A stretch of 64,000 bases of DNA from positions 1,798,001 through 1,862,000 of the forward strand of contig NC_015554.1 in assembly GCF_000213655.1 (NCBI RefSeq), given 5' to 3'. This stretch comes from Alteromonas naphthalenivorans (lineage in GTDB: Bacteria > Pseudomonadota > Gammaproteobacteria > Enterobacterales > Alteromonadaceae). The notes under the pieces were generated by a model that saw nothing but the letters and a program-made list of their open reading frames with translations, was not told the DNA's origin and did not search any database. How positions within the stretch are numbered: position 1 is the first letter of the stretch; every line of letters begins with the position of its first letter. A program made the position numbers and the translations under genes. Shown piece by piece: positions 56,504 to 64,000 of the stretch.

Positions 56504-56832
56504 AACTACTCCGTTGGTGTCTACCCAGTTGTGTACTGTTATAAAACCATTTCGGGTTTATTAAAGCAGTATATTATCGTTACTACTCACTATTTATCAG
56601 ACAAGCCTTACTGTAATGTCCATTTCCCTAAACTAAAATACTAACCTACTCCGTCACCTACCTTTTCTCATTCGCTCACGTTTCATTACATGCTAATCTA
56701 AACACTAATATATACTTCAGCAAGTTGAACATCTTAGATTAACAGCGCTAGGTAAAGTATGAATGTTTTAGGTAAAATGGACTACAGAGATTCATAATTG
56801 TACTAATCAATTAAAAGGGTGAAAGGTAATTC
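56504..56832. other. Intergenic region between divergent genes
   Basis: 329 bp, AT-rich, holding the promoters of the glutamate-synthase-like gene (minus) and the Kef-type gene (plus). AAAAGGGTGAAAGG lies before the latter. No FNR box or other clear operator seen. Confidence 0.5.
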
Positions 56833-58407
56833 ATGGAGTATGCATTTCTTCTATTCGCATTTGTGTGTGGTTTAACGGTAAAGCTAATAGGAATACCCCC
56901 GCTAGTAGGCTATTTAATAGCCGGTTTTTTACTCAACTTTTCAGGCTACACGCTCACTGATGATCTTACCAAGATAGCCAACTTAGGTATTACCATCATG
57001 TTGTTCACTATTGGTTTAAAGTTAAACATTCGCGACTTAAGTAAACGCGAAGTATGGGCCGGTAGTATTACCCACACCCTCATCTGGGTGGGCATCGTGA
57101 CTTGCGGTGTATATGGCATTGCTGCTGTAGCCAGCCAGTATATAGAAGGGCTAACGTGGCAAAGCGCTACGCTGATTGCTTTTGCGTTAAGCTTCAGCAG
57201 TACGGTTTGTGTTATTAAGGTGCTAGAAGAAAGCGGTGAAAGTAAAACCCGTCATGGCCGACTTGCCATTGGTATTTTGGTTATGCAGGATGTGTTTGCT
57301 GTTATATTTTTAGTGGCTGCCACAGGCAAACTCCCTTCGGTGTGGGCACTTGGGTTGTTGGCACTTATTCCCGCGATGCCGCTTATTAACCGTGTTATCA
57401 ATAAGTCAGGTCACGGAGAGTTACTCCCTCTTACTGGGTTCATTCTTGCCTTAGGCGGCTATCACCTATTCGAGCTGGTGAATATCAAAGGCGATCTAGG
57501 TGCTCTGATATTTGGCATTATGTTAGCGCAACATGAAAAGGCCAGTGAGCTTGCTAAATCGTTGCTTAGTTTCAAAGACTTATTCTTGATAGGCTTCTTC
57601 CTTACCATCGGGCTGACCGCGCTTCCTGATTTCAATATGATTATTATCGCATTGGTATTCTGTTTGTTTATCCCTATAAAGGCCACCCTATTCTTTGGCT
57701 TATTTACGTCACTTCGATTACGAGGCCGAACGTCTTACTTAAGCAGCCTAGTGCTGTCTAATTTTAGTGAGTTTGGACTTATTGTAGGCGCGCTTGCGGT
57801 ATCTCTGGGTTTATTGGCTGAAAGCTGGTTAGTAGTGATTGCACTTTCATTGTCAGTCTCTTTCGTTATTACTAGTGTGCTGTATCGCACCTCGCATTCT
57901 CAATATCATAAATATAAAGACACGATTAAACGTTTCGAAAAAAAACGCCGGCTTAAAGAAGACATTTACCCTGCTTTGCACAAAGCTGAGTTTTTAGTAT
58001 TGGGAATGGGACGGGTTGGGCAAGGTGCGTTTAATGCGCTGTCTAAACTTGCCGAGGTGAGTGTATGGGGTATGGACGCCGATAGAGTGAAAGTAAAGCA
58101 GATGGCCAGCGAAGGCTTAAACGTTATTTGCGGTGATGGTGAAGATGTAGACTTGTGGGACAACCTAGAACTTAAAAATGTTCACTTAATTTTATTAGCG
58201 CTGCCTTCTATACAAGATGCAATCAATATCACCCGTCAGCTTAGAAACGCGGGTTATACCGGTAAAGTAGCAGCGATCGCACGGTATGAAGATGAAGTTA
58301 ATCATTTGCTAGAACAAGGCGTTGATAAAGTATTTAACTTTTTCACCGAGGCGGGTTTAGGTTTTGCCGAAGAAAGTTTAGCCTATGCAAATACGCAACA
58401 AAAATAG
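56833..58407 (+). CDS. Kef-type cation/proton antiporter with TrkA-N domain
   Basis: 524 residues. CPA2-type membrane part of about twelve helices (IPPLVGYLIAGFLLNFSGYTL; ALSFSSTVCVIKVLEE; GDLGALIFGIMLAQHEKA) followed by a cytoplasmic NAD-binding domain from about residue 385 (FLVLGMGRVGQGAFNALSK, a GxGxxG Rossmann motif). Probably a potassium/proton antiporter gated by nucleotide. It lacks the extended KTN domain and ancillary subunit of KefC, so it is not called kefC. Confidence 0.88.
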   Translation: MEYAFLLFAFVCGLTVKLIGIPPLVGYLIAGFLLNFSGYTLTDDLTKIANLGITIMLFTIGLKLNIRDLSKREVWAGSITHTLIWVGIVTCGVYGIAAVASQYIEGLTWQSATLIAFALSFSSTVCVIKVLEESGESKTRHGRLAIGILVMQDVFAVIFLVAATGKLPSVWALGLLALIPAMPLINRVINKSGHGELLPLTGFILALGGYHLFELVNIKGDLGALIFGIMLAQHEKASELAKSLLSFKDLFLIGFFLTIGLTALPDFNMIIIALVFCLFIPIKATLFFGLFTSLRLRGRTSYLSSLVLSNFSEFGLIVGALAVSLGLLAESWLVVIALSLSVSFVITSVLYRTSHSQYHKYKDTIKRFEKKRRLKEDIYPALHKAEFLVLGMGRVGQGAFNALSKLAEVSVWGMDADRVKVKQMASEGLNVICGDGEDVDLWDNLELKNVHLILLALPSIQDAINITRQLRNAGYTGKVAAIARYEDEVNHLLEQGVDKVFNFFTEAGLGFAEESLAYANTQQK

Positions 58408-58484
58408 TCGACTATTCTTAATGCAAACAAAGGATGAAGTGATAACCATTTCTATTTGTATGCCATTGTTTTTACAGTAATTTT

Positions 58485-58513
58485 TTGACATTTACGTATT
58501 TTCACTCTACACT
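58485..58513 (+). promoter_or_regulatory. Sigma-70 promoter of the bacterioferritin operon
   Basis: TTGACA (58485-58490), 17-bp spacer, TACACT (58508-58513), placed 30 bp before the first bfr start codon. Confidence 0.7.
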
Positions 58514-58543
58514 AGCGTCATATTGATAATTAAGGTTTTTATT

Positions 58544-59020
58544 ATGCAAGGTGACAAACAAGTCGTCGCGAAGCTGAATGATGTACTCACCAGTGAGTTA
58601 ACGTCTATAAATCAGTACTTTCTGCATGCACGTATGTTCAAGAATTGGGGCTTACAAGAGCTCAATGAAAAGAACTACAAAAAGTCGATTAAAGACATGA
58701 AGCAAGCAGATGAGTTGATTGAGCGCATTCTATTTTTAGAAGGGTTACCTAATCTTCAAGCGTTGGGCAAACTTTACATTGGTGAAGATACTGAGGAAAT
58801 GCTGAGCTGCGATGCCAGGTTCCAAAAAGAGCAGCTACCACTGTTACGTGAAACTATCGCGCTGTGCGAAGAGAAGCAGGATTACGTTACGCGCGACATC
58901 CTAGAATCAATTTTAGAGTACGAAGAAGATCATTTAGATTGGATTGAAACTCAAGAATATCAAATTGGCGCTATGGGTATTGAAAACTACCTTCAGGCGC
59001 AAGTAATGGGAGATGACTAA
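58544..59020 (+). CDS. bfr: Bacterioferritin, haem-binding subunit with degenerate ferroxidase site
   Basis: 158 residues, family length. [31 protein letters not shown] and [20 protein letters not shown] match E. coli Bfr. The haem ligand Met52 is kept (KDMKQAD). Of the six ferroxidase ligands Glu18, Glu127 and His130 are present, but Glu51, His54 and Glu94 are replaced by Asp, Gln and Gln. This is the haem-bearing, non-oxidising subunit of a mixed bacterioferritin. ATG 58544 gives the conserved start. Overlaps the partner gene by one base. Confidence 0.9.
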   Translation: MQGDKQVVAKLNDVLTSELTSINQYFLHARMFKNWGLQELNEKNYKKSIKDMKQADELIERILFLEGLPNLQALGKLYIGEDTEEMLSCDARFQKEQLPLLRETIALCEEKQDYVTRDILESILEYEEDHLDWIETQEYQIGAMGIENYLQAQVMGDD

Positions 59021-59487
59021 TGAAAGGTAATCAAACCATCATTAAAGGTCTAAACGAGCTACTTTCTTACGAATTGGCCGCTATGGATCAATACTTCATT
59101 CATTCTCAAATGTATTTAGATTGGGGGCTCACTAAACTTTATGAGCGTATCGATCACGAATTTGACGATGAGCGTGGCCACGCCACTAAACTTATCGAGC
59201 GTATGCTGTTTTTAGAAGGCGTACCAGACATGGTCACGCGAACTGGCTTTAAAGTAGGTTCAGATGTACCTGAAATGCTTGAGAGCGACCTTCGTGTTGA
59301 ATATGAAGTAGATGCAAAACTTAAAGAAGTCATCGCGCTATGTGAATCTGAAAAAGACTACGTAACACGTGACATCTTAATTGTTCTGCTTGACGATACC
59401 GAGCGCGATCACGCCCATTGGTTAGAGCAACAACTTGGCTTAGTGAAACGCCTTGGCTTGTCTAACTACTTGCAGTCTCAAATGTAA
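59020..59487 (+). CDS. Bacterioferritin, ferroxidase subunit lacking the haem ligand
   Basis: 155 residues, paralogue of the preceding gene. All ferroxidase ligands are present (Glu18, Glu51, His54, Glu94, Glu128, His131; one residue inserted late), while the haem-binding Met52 is Arg (DDERGHA). So this subunit oxidises iron but should not bind bridging haem. The ATG overlaps the upstream stop, implying balanced synthesis of the two subunits of one 24-mer. Confidence 0.92.
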   Translation: MKGNQTIIKGLNELLSYELAAMDQYFIHSQMYLDWGLTKLYERIDHEFDDERGHATKLIERMLFLEGVPDMVTRTGFKVGSDVPEMLESDLRVEYEVDAKLKEVIALCESEKDYVTRDILIVLLDDTERDHAHWLEQQLGLVKRLGLSNYLQSQM

Positions 59488-59493
59488 TTAATA

Positions 59494-59973
59494 CTACATT
59501 GTCGTTTCGAAGTTCAGGTAGCTTGGTGCTGCCTGACCTTCTATATTTAACCGCAATTGCCATTTCATTTTTTCTTCGTTACAGCTTCCCAACATAAACC
59601 AACCTGACCATTCGCCATTGTGTTTATTTTCAAGCAGCACGGGCACTTTACCCATGTACATGTTCACGCCCTCTATCCAAGCACTTTCTATCTTTGTGCC
59701 TACAGGTAAATCGAGTACTAAGGTAATAGAGGTTTCAGGTTCTACTTTCTCTGAAAATTCCGCGTAAGCATGCCTGCCATGTATTAAAAATTCACAGTGC
59801 TCGTTGACAAATGTACAGCTCTCTCCTATTTCCTTTATGGAGCCCGAAGAAGGCATAGCGGACATTTGGTATTGATGCACTGCAAATACACATACTGCAA
59901 CGAGAAAAATGCAAAGCGGGGTAAGCCACCTTTGTGAATAAAATGATCTCTTTTTGTTACTGTTATTTAGCAT
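59494..59973 (-). CDS. Hypothetical single-pass membrane protein next to the cbb3 operon
   Basis: 159 residues. N-terminal basic stretch, one membrane helix (WLTPLCIFLVAVCVFAVHQYQ), then a periplasmic domain of beta strands with paired cysteines (CTFVNEHCEF) and a later Cys in LGSCNEEKMKW. Not recognised. Divergent from ccoN, with the FNR box lying 26 bp beyond its start codon, so it could be co-regulated with the oxidase. A role in oxidase or copper handling is only a guess. Confidence 0.65.
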   Translation of the reverse strand: MLNNSNKKRSFYSQRWLTPLCIFLVAVCVFAVHQYQMSAMPSSGSIKEIGESCTFVNEHCEFLIHGRHAYAEFSEKVEPETSITLVLDLPVGTKIESAWIEGVNMYMGKVPVLLENKHNGEWSGWFMLGSCNEEKMKWQLRLNIEGQAAPSYLNFETTM

Positions 59974-59998
59974 TTCTTAAATTTTGTATATTTCTTCA

Positions 59999-60012
59999 TT
60001 GATGGAGATCAA
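59999..60012. promoter_or_regulatory. FNR/Anr box upstream of ccoN
   Basis: TTGATGGAGATCAA, a perfect TTGAT-N4-ATCAA site, 190 bp before the ccoN start and 26 bp before the divergent membrane-protein gene. Confidence 0.88.
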
Positions 60013-60202
60013 GCTCAGGTAGTTTATGGTATCTTTTTGTAATTAAAAACCTTATCATCCGCGTACCAACTGGCTTGGAGACTATAATTATTACTCTTTC
60101 CGAGCTCGGTGTGAAGCGTTATTCCGTTGCTTTCGCATGTCTAGACCGTACTTGAACGGCTGTTGGAGACCATAGTTCATTTGAAGTGGAAGATTCATTA
60201 AA

Positions 60203-61636
60203 ATGAGTGAAATAAGCCAAGCACAACCTGACTACAATTATAAAGTAGTTAGGCAATTTACCATTATGACCATAGTCTGGGGTATCATTGGTATGGGCCT
60301 AGGGGTATTTATTGCCGCGCAATTATTTGCACCTATGCTTAACTTTGACACACCATGGCTAACGTTTTCGCGTCTGCGTCCTTTGCACACCAATGCCGTT
60401 ATTTTTGCCTTCGGCGGCTGTGCGTTGTTCGCAACGTCATACTACATCGTTCAGCGTACCTCTCAGGTTAGACTGTTCAGTGACAAACTTGCTGCATTTA
60501 CGTTTTGGGGCTGGCAAGCCGTTATCGTATTAGCGGTAGTTTCTCTACCTTTAGGTTTAACCAGCTCGAAAGAATACGCTGAACTAGAATGGCCAATCGA
60601 TATATTGATTACGCTAGTCTGGCTCGCTTATATCATTAACTTCTTCGGAACCCTAGTTATCCGAAAAGTGTCGCATATTTATGTTGCGAACTGGTTCTTA
60701 GGGGCGTTCATGCTTACCGTTGCTGTATTGCACATTGGTAATAGCATGGCCATTCCGGTGTCTTTCACTAAGTCTTATTCATTGTATGCAGGCGCAGTAG
60801 ACGCCATGATGCAGTGGTGGTACGGCCATAACGCAGTAGGTTTCTTCCTAACTGCTGGCTTCTTGGGCATGATGTATTACTTCGTTCCTAAGCAAGCAGG
60901 TCGCCCAGTTTACTCGTACAGATTATCTATTGTTCACTTTTGGGCATTGATTTCATTGTACATTTGGGCTGGTCCTCACCACTTACATTATACTGCCCTA
61001 CCCGATTGGACACAGTCGCTAGGTATGGTGATGTCTATCATTCTATTCGTTCCTTCTTGGGGCGGAATGATAAACGGTATAATGACGCTATCTGGTGCAT
61101 GGCATAAATTGCGTACTGATCCTGTATTACGTTTCTTAATTGTTTCATTGTCTTTCTATGGTATGTCTACCTTCGAAGGCCCAATGATGGCAATTAAAAC
61201 AGTTAACGCACTGTCTCACTACACAGACTGGACTATCGGCCACGTACACTCAGGTGCACTAGGTTGGGTAGCCATGGTATCAATTGGTTCTATTTACCAC
61301 TTAATACCTATTCTGTTTGGTCAGCCAGCGATGTACAGCACACGTCTTGTTAATGTTCACTTCTGGTTAGCAACAATTGGTGTAGTGCTATATATCGTAG
61401 CAATGTGGATGTCAGGTGTTCTTCAAGGGCTAATGTGGCGTGCAGTAAATGCTGACGGTACATTAACGTATAGCTTTGTAGAATCGCTTGAAGCGTCTAA
61501 ACCTTTCTATGTGGTTCGTTTCATTGGTGGTTGTTTCGTGGTTACTGGCATGCTTATCATGGCCTACAACACATGGAAAACCGTTCGTGCCCCTAAAGGT
61601 AGTATCGCTGCTGATGTTACAACTCAGCCAGCGTAA
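60203..61636 (+). CDS. ccoN: Cytochrome c oxidase cbb3-type subunit I
   Basis: 477 residues, twelve membrane helices. Catalytic subunit of the high-affinity cbb3 oxidase. Haem and copper His residues lie in [56 protein letters not shown] and [12 protein letters not shown]. First gene of ccoNOQP. Expression at low oxygen is expected from the FNR box upstream. Confidence 0.97.
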   Translation: MSEISQAQPDYNYKVVRQFTIMTIVWGIIGMGLGVFIAAQLFAPMLNFDTPWLTFSRLRPLHTNAVIFAFGGCALFATSYYIVQRTSQVRLFSDKLAAFTFWGWQAVIVLAVVSLPLGLTSSKEYAELEWPIDILITLVWLAYIINFFGTLVIRKVSHIYVANWFLGAFMLTVAVLHIGNSMAIPVSFTKSYSLYAGAVDAMMQWWYGHNAVGFFLTAGFLGMMYYFVPKQAGRPVYSYRLSIVHFWALISLYIWAGPHHLHYTALPDWTQSLGMVMSIILFVPSWGGMINGIMTLSGAWHKLRTDPVLRFLIVSLSFYGMSTFEGPMMAIKTVNALSHYTDWTIGHVHSGALGWVAMVSIGSIYHLIPILFGQPAMYSTRLVNVHFWLATIGVVLYIVAMWMSGVLQGLMWRAVNADGTLTYSFVESLEASKPFYVVRFIGGCFVVTGMLIMAYNTWKTVRAPKGSIAADVTTQPA

Positions 61637-61651
61637 TAAGGAGACGACATA

Positions 61652-62257
61652 ATGAAAAATCCACATGAGTTAATTGAAAAAAATGTCGGCCTGTTAACCG
61701 TGCTAATCCTTGTTGCGATTAGCTTCGGTGCCATGGTTCAAATTACGCCGTTGATGTTTCAGCAGCAAACAATGGAACCAGTGACAGGCTTACGTCCTTA
61801 TACAGCATTAGAATTGGAAGGCCGTGACATCTATATCCGTGAAGGATGTGTTGGTTGTCACAGTCAGATGATTCGTCCGTTCCGTGCCGAAACAGAACGT
61901 TACGGTCACTACAGTGTTGCTGGTGAGTCAGTATGGGAACACCCTTTCCTTTGGGGTTCTAAGCGTACTGGTCCTGACCTAGCACGTGTTGGTGGGCGTT
62001 ACAGTGATGAATGGCACCGTGTTCACCTGCTTAATCCGCGTAACGTGGTACCTGAGTCGAATATGCCTGGTTTCCCATGGCTTGCAGAAAACAAACTTGA
62101 CGGTAAGTTAACCGCCAAGAAGATGGAAGTTTTCCAAGGCTTTGGCGTGCCGTATACCGACGAAGATGTCGCGGGAGCACAAGCGGCAGTACAGGGTAAA
62201 TCTGAAATGGAAGCCCTTATTGCATACCTACAATCTCTTGGCACACATTTGAAATAA
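61652..62257 (+). CDS. ccoO: Cytochrome c oxidase cbb3-type subunit II (mono-haem)
   Basis: 201 residues. One N-terminal membrane anchor ([19 protein letters not shown]), then a periplasmic cytochrome c domain with [11 protein letters not shown]. It passes electrons from CcoP to Cco[20 protein letters not shown] and [12 protein letters not shown] hold the distal Met. The start follows AAGGAGACG. Separated from ccoN by 15 bp. Confidence 0.96.
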   Translation: MKNPHELIEKNVGLLTVLILVAISFGAMVQITPLMFQQQTMEPVTGLRPYTALELEGRDIYIREGCVGCHSQMIRPFRAETERYGHYSVAGESVWEHPFLWGSKRTGPDLARVGGRYSDEWHRVHLLNPRNVVPESNMPGFPWLAENKLDGKLTAKKMEVFQGFGVPYTDEDVAGAQAAVQGKSEMEALIAYLQSLGTHLK

Positions 62258-62258
62258 T

Positions 62259-62420
62259 ATGGATCAAGGAATAGTAGGTAGCATTTTTACTGTCATCGTC
62301 TTTGTTAGTTTCATTGGCATAGTTTGGTGGGCTTTTAGTAGTCGCAACAAGCAAAAGTTTGATGAAGCGGCGAATTTGCCTTTCGCAGACGAAGACAAAG
62401 AAAAATCAAAAGAAGATTAG
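62259..62420 (+). CDS. ccoQ: Cytochrome c oxidase cbb3-type subunit CcoQ
   Basis: 53 residues: MDQGIVGSIFTVIVFVSFIG, IVWWAFSSRNKQKFDEAANL, then PFADEDKEKSKED. One membrane helix, then SSRNKQKFDEAANLPF, the typical CcoQ pattern, and an acidic end. It stabilises the oxidase complex. It starts one base after the ccoO stop codon. Confidence 0.94.
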   Translation: MDQGIVGSIFTVIVFVSFIGIVWWAFSSRNKQKFDEAANLPFADEDKEKSKED

Positions 62421-62436
62421 CAGGAGTCTCGAACTT

Positions 62437-63390
62437 ATGAGTATGTTTTGGACAATATGGATTTCAGTGATAACCCTAGGGTTAATCATTGGTTGCTATT
62501 TCCTTCTGCGCTGGTGTTTGTCTAACCAAACAGGCGTGCCAGAAGGAGAATCAATGGGGCATGAATTTGACGGCATCGAGGAGTTGAATAACCAACTTCC
62601 TCGTTGGTGGACAATCATGTTCTACATGACAATCATTTGGGGTTTTATCTATCTTGCCCTTTATCCTGGATTGGGTTCATACGAAGGCTTATTTGGCTGG
62701 AAGAGCTCAAACCAAGGCATATTGACGCTTGAAGAATCGGCGCAAGCGCGTATCGATGCAAAAGAGCAAGGCAAGTTTGTAGAGTACGATCGTGAGTTGG
62801 ATTATGCAGCTGAAAAGTTCGACCCAATTTTCGAAGCGTATGCGCAAATTCCTGTTGAGGAGCTAGCGAACGACCCTGAAGCGAATAAAGTAGGACAGCG
62901 TTTGTTTATGCAAAACTGTTCTCAGTGTCACGGTTCTGATGCTCGCGGCCAAAACGGTGGTTTCCCTAACCTTACTGATAACGATTGGTTATATGGTGGT
63001 TCGGGTGCAAAAATCGTTGAAACCCTAACGTTAGGCCGTAAAGCCGCTATGCCAGCATGGATAGATGTTATGGGTGAGCAAGGCATCGAAGAAGTGGTTG
63101 AATATGCATTAAGCCTAAGCGGCCGTGATGTTGACCAGCAACTTGCTGATGCAGGTAAAGTTCGCTTTGCTGCATGTGCTGCCTGTCATGGTATGGACGG
63201 TAAAGGTAACCAAGCACTTGGTGCGCCTAACCTGACTGACAACATTTGGTTATATGGCGGAAGCCATCGTGCGGTTACTGAAACACTAACCTACGGCCGA
63301 AATGGTGTTATGCCTTCATTCAAGAAAACCTTGGGTGATGACAAAATCCACGTTGTTGCATCGTACGTTTATAGTCTTTCTAACGACTAA
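62437..63390 (+). CDS. ccoP: Cytochrome c oxidase cbb3-type subunit III (di-haem)
   Basis: 317 residues. Two membrane helices (WTIWISVITLGLIIGCYFLL and IMFYMTIIWGFIYLALYPGLG) and two cytochrome c domains with CSQCH and CAACH. It receives electrons from soluble cytochromes. ATG 62437 follows AGGAGTCTC; an upstream in-frame start would lie inside ccoQ. HEFDGIEELNNQLPRWW is the conserved CcoP turn. A terminator follows. Confidence 0.96.
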   Translation: MSMFWTIWISVITLGLIIGCYFLLRWCLSNQTGVPEGESMGHEFDGIEELNNQLPRWWTIMFYMTIIWGFIYLALYPGLGSYEGLFGWKSSNQGILTLEESAQARIDAKEQGKFVEYDRELDYAAEKFDPIFEAYAQIPVEELANDPEANKVGQRLFMQNCSQCHGSDARGQNGGFPNLTDNDWLYGGSGAKIVETLTLGRKAAMPAWIDVMGEQGIEEVVEYALSLSGRDVDQQLADAGKVRFAACAACHGMDGKGNQALGAPNLTDNIWLYGGSHRAVTETLTYGRNGVMPSFKKTLGDDKIHVVASYVYSLSND

Positions 63391-63414
63391 ATTCGTATAA
63401 CCAACAATAATGCT

Positions 63415-63444
63415 AAAAAGCCTCGTTATCACGGGGCTTTTTTT
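63415..63444 (+). terminator. Terminator after ccoP
   Basis: AAAAAGCCTCG, loop TTATCA, CGGGGCTTTTT (one T-G pair) followed by more T. It would separate ccoNOQP from the downstream ccoH-type gene. Confidence 0.85.
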
Positions 63445-63527
63445 ATGAGAAAATACACCTCTCCAACTGGATGCCTTATTTTTCCTATCGCGCCGGTTTT
63501 CCTGTAGTAAACGAGTTGATGTAATTA

Positions 63528-64000
63528 ATGAATACACCCTGGTATAAACAATTTTGGCCCTGGTTCCTTATTGCGGTTCCCCTAATTACATTAGTAATGG
63601 GTGGCGTGTTATTGAAATTGGCTATTTCAACCGAAGACAGCTTAGTAGTAGACGATTATTACAAAGAAGGTAAAGCCATTAATGCCCGGCTAGATAAAGA
63701 AGCCATCGCGAAACGCAAAAACATAACAACAGAGTTAACCATTACTGATGGCAGTATTGCAGTAAAATTCCATTCAGGTATTCCCCAAGAAGGAAACGCC
63801 CTTAAATTGAATTTTTATCATGTGACCATCGAAGAGCGTGATGCAAGTGTATTATTAAGTCGTGATGCTAATGGTATTTACCGTGGTTTTGTGGAAAAGG
63901 ACTTAACCGGTAAATGGCAAGTCTCGCTTTCTCCTGTAGATGACAGCTGGAAAGTACAAAATACGCTGCAACTTCCCTACTCTGGCGCCATCAAGTTTAA
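63528..64000 (+). CDS. ccoH: FixH/CcoH-family cbb3 oxidase assembly protein (cut by the window end)
   Basis: First 157 codons; the frame is open at the right edge. Starts MNTPWYKQFWPWFLIAVPLI, a membrane helix follows (LIAVPLITLVMGGVLLKLAI), then SLVVDDYYKEGKAIN, the FixH hallmark, and a periplasmic beta domain. Helps cbb3 maturation, usually next to the CcoI copper transporter gene, expected just outside. A terminator lies between it and ccoP, so it has its own promoter. Confidence 0.9.
   Translation, partial: MNTPWYKQFWPWFLIAVPLITLVMGGVLLKLAISTEDSLVVDDYYKEGKAINARLDKEAIAKRKNITTELTITDGSIAVKFHSGIPQEGNALKLNFYHVTIEERDASVLLSRDANGIYRGFVEKDLTGKWQVSLSPVDDSWKVQNTLQLPYSGAIKF

Noticed and set aside
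1..64000. CRISPR array, tRNA or rRNA genes
   Set aside because: No regularly spaced direct repeats, and no tRNA cloverleaf or rRNA sequence was noticed on reading; a covariance-model search would be needed to exclude tRNAs fully.

Overview
The window looks like a chromosomal segment of a marine gammaproteobacterium of the Alteromonas type. The evidence is gene content and order: a proQ-prc pair, a 1612-residue NAD-glutamate dehydrogenase, pyrD then rlmKL then uup, rmf facing fabA, ccoNOQP, and DUF2835 after pepN. The genus is an inference; there is no rRNA gene here to test it.

Layout. Bases 1-45.5 kb are ordinary core genome, almost all on the + strand: the end of a branched-chain 2-oxoacid dehydrogenase operon, rlmJ, a protein kinase with tesB, a gamma-carbonic anhydrase, an aminotransferase, msrC-proQ-prc, two sodium-coupled transporters with pepN, a DUF1302/DUF1329/YCF48/RND envelope cluster, gdh, pyrD, rlmKL, uup, a DUF3466 protein, rmf/fabA, and a light-repair cluster. 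The light-repair cluster has a divergent cry-DASH, a photolyase, an iron-sulfur (6-4) photolyase and a 45-codon DUF2256 gene.

Bases 45.5-52.7 kb are an AT-rich accessory island. It holds two unknown genes, an IS30 transposase remnant, a small membrane ORF with a strong terminator, and a decayed filamentous-phage (inovirus) module. The phage module has a frameshifted Cro/XRE repressor facing a gpII/RstA-type replication gene that is split by an in-frame TAA, then a gene in the RstB position. About 200 bp beyond it, at 50543-50570, is a sequence matching the E. coli dif site at 26 of 28 positions. This is therefore probably the chromosome terminus, with an Xer-exploiting phage remnant beside it. 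About 1 kb further is a 367-residue tyrosine recombinase. A LexA-type box, a long hairpin and a dif-like palindrome (11-6-11) lie just upstream of it.

Bases 52.9-64 kb return to core genome with mixed strand use, as expected beyond a terminus: dgkA, a universal stress protein and a cytochrome c lipoprotein sharing one perfect FNR box, a membrane-anchored glutamate-synthase-like protein, a Kef-type antiporter, a two-subunit bacterioferritin, and ccoNOQP-ccoH behind a second perfect FNR box. The right end is thus a low-oxygen respiration and iron-storage block. The most noteworthy part is the dif, inovirus remnant and recombinase arrangement at 48.3-52.7 kb.
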